Positions 31,538 to 34,349 of a stretch of DNA of 34,349 nucleotides are shown one piece after another; position 1 is the first letter of the stretch, and the number at the start of each line of letters is the position of its first letter. Source of the stretch: DATCVA01 sp036567205 (GTDB lineage: Bacteria > Pseudomonadota > Gammaproteobacteria > Burkholderiales > Burkholderiaceae_B); the NCBI GenBank assembly GCA_036567205.1, contig DATCVA010000245.1, positions 1-34,349 of the forward strand. The letters are read 5' to 3'. A program made the translations under genes and the position numbers. Below the pieces are notes generated by a model. The model worked only from the letters and a program-made list of their open reading frames with translations, was not told where the DNA came from and did no database searches.

Positions 31538-31909
31538 ATGAAAAAGCATTTTGCGGTAGCGGCGTTTTCTTTCGGTTTGGTAGCCATGAGCGGCACGGCC
31601 CAGGCCCAAAACTTTGACGATGCCTTGAAAACGCAGCTTGTAAATGGCTGCAAAACAGACATGCCGAAACGCATGGGTGCGCCATTGCCAGCGCCTGCCG
31701 TTGAAAAGGCTTGCGGGTGCATATTCACGCACCTACAAACCGCCCCAAGTAAAGATGAAATGAACTGGCAAGCAGTCGTGACCGCCCTTGAAACGGGCGA
31801 GGTCAAAGGCACCGATAAAGGTACTGTAAATGCAGGGCTGTTCACGGGCTTTTATCCCGTAACCCTTCAAGAACCCGCTGTAGCGGCTTGTATGGCTTCT
31901 AACGGCTAA
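31538..31909 (+). CDS. Small exported cysteine-containing protein
   Basis: A 123-residue protein with a signal peptide (KKHFAVAAFSFGLVAMSGTA then QAQ). The mature part has four cysteines, including the cluster KACGCIFTHLQ, suggesting disulfides or metal binding in the periplasm. I recognise no family. AAGGGG precedes the ATG. It is the last gene of the accessory run; bases 31910-32127 hold no evident gene. Confidence 0.65.
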   Translation: MKKHFAVAAFSFGLVAMSGTAQAQNFDDALKTQLVNGCKTDMPKRMGAPLPAPAVEKACGCIFTHLQTAPSKDEMNWQAVVTALETGEVKGTDKGTVNAGLFTGFYPVTLQEPAVAACMASNG

Positions 31910-32127
31910 TCCCTAGCCGATCCCTGTATGTGGGCACAGCCCAATTTTAATAATTGCGTTGTGTCTGCATTGCCTGTTCTTAACACTCTATCACGCCGTT
32001 CTTAGATTAAAGGGCTACGCGCTTCGCGCTTGCGGCCAGGGCCGTTGCACCCTTGAATCCTGCGCTGCGCCGTGCTGTTCGTTTTCAAACCGGCAATACC
32101 GCCCGGAACTTGAAAGGAGCATTTAGC

Positions 32128-32649
32128 ATGTCGCAACAAATCCTAGCTTTTGAAGCCGCACACGTCGATACCACCTTATATGTGAAAGACGTTGAGGGCC
32201 GGTATACCGTCGCCAGTGATGAAATGATCTTTACCGCTACTCGCGCTGCGGTAGAAAGAAAATACCCGGTTAATACCCCGCTGGGGGAACCGAAGCTAGC
32301 CGCTAACTACTTCAAAAATAAATTGAACGGCTTTGAACATGAAGTTTTTGGAATCGTCTTTCTGGACGCCCAATTCGGTCTTATCGCGTACCGCGAAATG
32401 TTCCAAGGAACATTGAGTAGCGCGTCTGTATACCCTAGAGAGGTGATTAAAGCCGCCATCGGCTATAACGCCGCCGCTGTCATCATGTCGCACAACCACC
32501 CTTCGGGGCAACCTGAACCGAGCCAAGCAGATATAGCCCTTACAAGGCACCTAAAGAAAGGTTTGGAATTGATTGATGTACGTGTCCTTGACCATATCAT
32601 TGTCGCAGGCGACAAGACCACATCAATGGCCGAAAGCGGCCTTATCTAA
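32128..32649 (+). CDS. radC: RadC-like JAB domain protein
   Basis: The 173-residue protein has a JAB/MPN-type domain with FEHEVFGIVFLDAQFGLIAY and the metal-binding motif SHNHPSGQPEPSQAD (about residues 119-134). I chose the ATG at 32128 because AAGGAG lies ten bases upstream; an earlier frame start lacks support. Plasmid RadC-like proteins are common, and the family's role in recombinational repair is disputed. It lacks the N-terminal helix-hairpin-helix domain of chromosomal RadC, as plasmid copies often do. A terminator follows. Confidence 0.9.
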   Translation: MSQQILAFEAAHVDTTLYVKDVEGRYTVASDEMIFTATRAAVERKYPVNTPLGEPKLAANYFKNKLNGFEHEVFGIVFLDAQFGLIAYREMFQGTLSSASVYPREVIKAAIGYNAAAVIMSHNHPSGQPEPSQADIALTRHLKKGLELIDVRVLDHIIVAGDKTTSMAESGLI

Positions 32650-32667
32650 GGCTTACGCCAACAAATC

Positions 32668-32697
32668 AGCACCCCTAAACCGGGGTGCTTTTTTTTG
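32668..32697 (+). terminator. Rho-independent terminator after radC
   Basis: AGCACCCC (32668-32675) pairs with GGGGTGCT (32682-32689) around a 6-base loop and is followed by eight T. A classic terminator. Confidence 0.92.
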
Positions 32698-33015
32698 CTT
32701 CGCAAACTGCTGAAGCATCAAGCAGGCCAATGCCTGCACTGCGTTTTAAGTTGTGAAAACCAGTCGTGCCGCTCCACATCGTTTGCCATCCGGTCGATCT
32801 GCTTTACAGACCCGCCTTTCAATCGACGCATAGCTACACGGCCATGTCTGTTCAAGGGTAAAGCCCCGCCTGGCCCGTGTCCTCACTGCGTTGCGGGCCG
32901 CGCCAGCCAGGCGCGGCCGCTTCGCGCCCTTGCACAGCCCTGTCCGCTTCGCTCTTTATGCGTCAAGGCGGCTCCATAAAGCAGATTTTTCAACCCAGCA
33001 AACGAGGTAAATATC
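32698..33015. other. Intergenic stretch without a clear gene
   Basis: No frame here has both a ribosome binding site and recognisable sequence. A 37-residue minus-strand frame at 32718-32831 looks protein-like but has no Shine-Dalgarno. The last bases carry the ribosome binding region of ardC (GAGGT near 33005). I see no clear promoter. Confidence 0.4.
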
Positions 33016-34014
33016 ATGACCAACACGACCAATCACAACCAGAAAAATAACAGCCGTAAAAGCTACAGCAAAAGCAAGGCTCACCAACAAGCAGGTGGAA
33101 AAACAGACGTAAAACAAGTAATTACTGATCGAATCGTGGCGCTGATGGAACGAGGCACCGAGGCATGGCAAAAAACATGGAAGGTCGCCGCAGCCGCTGG
33201 GATGCCTTGCAATGCCAGCACCGGCGCACCGTACCGAGGCGTCAATATTCTTATTCTTTGGGCGCAGTGTCAGGAGGCCGGTTTTAGGTCTAATCGTTGG
33301 ATGACGTACAAGCAGGCGCAGGCAGTCGGGGCGCAGGTTCGCAAGGGTGAAAAGTCCGTTACATGCGTGTATTTCGAGATGATGAAACGCAAAGAACCGC
33401 AGGAAGGGGAGGCCGAATTTTTCCCGATGGCCAAGGCGTTTAATTTGTTCAATTTAGACCAGATCGACAACTTGCCCGAGGATTTGAAAGAGCCAACCGA
33501 AACCGATATGACCCCGCCGCCTTTTTCGCACGATGAACTTGCAGAGCAATTTATCGAAGCGACCGGCGCACGAATCGAACACCACGGAAACCGCGCATTC
33601 TATCGGCCCAGCACTGACACCATTGTTTTACCGGAGCCAGAAGCCTTTATTACCCCGGCCAACTACTACGCCACCGCTTGCCACGAATTAACCCACTGGA
33701 CAGGCCATGCAAGCCGCCTTGACCGTGATTTTTCCAAGTCGCGCCGCTTTGGTGATGAAACATACGCCTTTGAAGAACTGGTAGCGGAGCTGGGTTCATC
33801 GTTTCTTGCCGGTCATTTTGGGTTCATTGATGCCACCGTAGAAAATCATGCCTCTTATCTGGCCTCATGGATCAAGGTATTGAAAAACGACAAGAGCGCG
33901 ATTTTCACCGCTGCTAAACATGCCAGCGCCGCTTATGAATATCTGGCCGAACTGACCGCAGACGCCACCGAGCAAGGCGAGGAACAAGCCCCCGCCATGC
34001 AGACCGCCGCGTGA
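33016..34014 (+). CDS. ardC: ArdC-like antirestriction protein
   Basis: ArdC proteins protect incoming single-stranded plasmid DNA from host restriction. The 332-residue protein has the N-terminal ssDNA-binding domain (TDRIVALMERGTEAWQKTWK, YRGVNILILWAQCQEAGF, then WMTYKQAQAVGAQVRKGEK). The C-terminal zincin-like metalloprotease domain carries HELTHWTGH near residue 223 and FEELVAELGSSFLAGHFGF. The HExxH-like site is HELTH, so metal binding should be intact. The first 30 residues are Asn/Lys/Ser-rich and probably flexible. Proximity to ssb and radC suits a set of genes used on entry into a new host. Confidence 0.93.
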   Translation: MTNTTNHNQKNNSRKSYSKSKAHQQAGGKTDVKQVITDRIVALMERGTEAWQKTWKVAAAAGMPCNASTGAPYRGVNILILWAQCQEAGFRSNRWMTYKQAQAVGAQVRKGEKSVTCVYFEMMKRKEPQEGEAEFFPMAKAFNLFNLDQIDNLPEDLKEPTETDMTPPPFSHDELAEQFIEATGARIEHHGNRAFYRPSTDTIVLPEPEAFITPANYYATACHELTHWTGHASRLDRDFSKSRRFGDETYAFEELVAELGSSFLAGHFGFIDATVENHASYLASWIKVLKNDKSAIFTAAKHASAAYEYLAELTADATEQGEEQAPAMQTAA

Positions 34015-34067
34015 TCCCCGGCAGGGCGCACAAGGTGCGCCCGCCTTTACCTGATGGAGAAAAAACT

Positions 34068-34232
34068 ATGTGCGAACGTGAAATGATCCGATTCAGCTAT
34101 GACGGGATTTCTGGTTGCGTTTATGGCGGTATGTGGGTTCGCTGGGCAGGCATGGGCTTTCAGATCGAGGCCGCAGGCCGAGGACTGCGCCGCGCTATCG
34201 ACCGCGCCATAATCCGCGCCAGCCAGGCATAG
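34068..34232 (+). CDS. Small hypothetical protein
   Basis: A 54-residue frame starts at ATG 34068 with GGAG about ten bases upstream and ends at 34232. It reads MCEREMIRFSYDGISGCVYG, then an aromatic MWVRWAGMGF stretch and a basic helical tail (GLRRAIDRAIIRASQ). No family is recognised. An upstream extension overlapping ardC exists, but the ATG with a ribosome binding site is the better start. Confidence 0.5.
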   Translation: MCEREMIRFSYDGISGCVYGGMWVRWAGMGFQIEAAGRGLRRAIDRAIIRASQA

Positions 34233-34246
34233 ACCCCACAACATCA

Positions 34247-34344
34247 GGCCCGCCAAATTCGCGGGCCGCACCTTGCCCGATTTCCGGCCAAGGTGCGCAA
34301 AAAACCGGGGATTGCATCCCAGAAATTAGCGGCCCGCTGGGCCG
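34247..34344. other. Cluster of four consecutive hairpins
   Basis: Four perfect inverted repeats follow one another: GGCCCGC/GCGGGCC (34247-34267), GCACCTTG/CAAGGTGC (34268-34296), GGGAT/ATCCC (34308-34320) and CGGCCC/GGGCCG (34330-34344). None has a proper T-tract, so simple termination is unlikely. Such clusters occur in single-strand initiation sites and recombination sites, but I cannot match a known one. Confidence 0.55.
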
Positions 34345-34349
34345 ACTGT

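Noticed and set aside
32718..32831. A 37-codon minus-strand frame with a plausible protein-like sequence
   Set aside because: There is no Shine-Dalgarno sequence, and the length is within chance. It could be a remnant of a lost gene, but I cannot support that.
1..34349. Search for CRISPR arrays, transposases, integrases, tRNA or rRNA genes and resistance genes
   Set aside because: I saw none. The direct repeats found are iterons or short operators, and no protein resembles a transposase, integrase or resistance determinant.

Overview
This window looks like most or all of the backbone of a self-transmissible plasmid from a proteobacterium, most likely a betaproteobacterium (Burkholderiales). 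The case rests on a RepA with an iteron origin, a full VirB/VirD4 type IV secretion system, TraK/TraL/TraM-like genes divergent from MobC and relaxase genes as in IncP plasmids, a plasmid topoisomerase III, TrbM, ParA and KorB/ParB-type control proteins, SSB, RadC and ArdC. Two genes resemble DUF3717, a family I associate with Burkholderiales. I see no resistance, metabolic or phage genes, no transposase, no CRISPR array and no tRNA or rRNA genes. I cannot tell whether the 34,349 bases are a closed circle; the two ends do not obviously overlap.

Layout from left to right. (1) 1-960: a structured non-coding stretch and a MazE/MazF toxin-antitoxin pair with a clear promoter and operator. (2) 1032-3085: repA, eight 17-bp iterons and an AT-rich origin region. 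(3) 3086-15573, minus strand: one tightly packed operon in the order virB1, B2, B3, B4, B5, a small lipoprotein, B6, B7, B8, B9, B10, B11, virD4, then a KfrB-domain gene. (4) 15825-17458, minus strand: TraM-, TraL/StbB- and TraK-like genes. (5) 17459-17829: the probable oriT. (6) 17830-23492, plus strand: MobC, a 922-residue relaxase containing three small genes in another frame, topoisomerase III with three zinc ribbons, and a small DUF3717-like gene. (7) 23577-24194, minus strand: TrbM. (8) 24364-27437, plus strand: parA, a DUF7673 gene, a KorB/ParB protein and a KorA/TrfB-like protein with three HTH units. (9) 27903-31909, plus strand: a run of small accessory genes including ssb. (10) 32128-34232, plus strand: radC-like, ardC and a small gene.

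How it may work together: RepA starts replication at the iterons; ParA and KorB partition the plasmid; MobC, TraK and the relaxase prepare oriT DNA; VirD4 and VirB export it. Two dispersed control signals appear to tie these modules together. One is a 13-bp palindrome, TTCGCGGGGCGAA, found seven times exactly, with the same 5-3-5 layout as the IncP KorB operator. The other is a 19-base element fused to the -35 boxes of the virB, parA and ssb promoters. The most unusual items are the three-HTH KorA-like protein, the three genes nested in the relaxase, the dispersed palindrome, and a recent duplication linking the VirB5 tail to the neighbouring lipoprotein.
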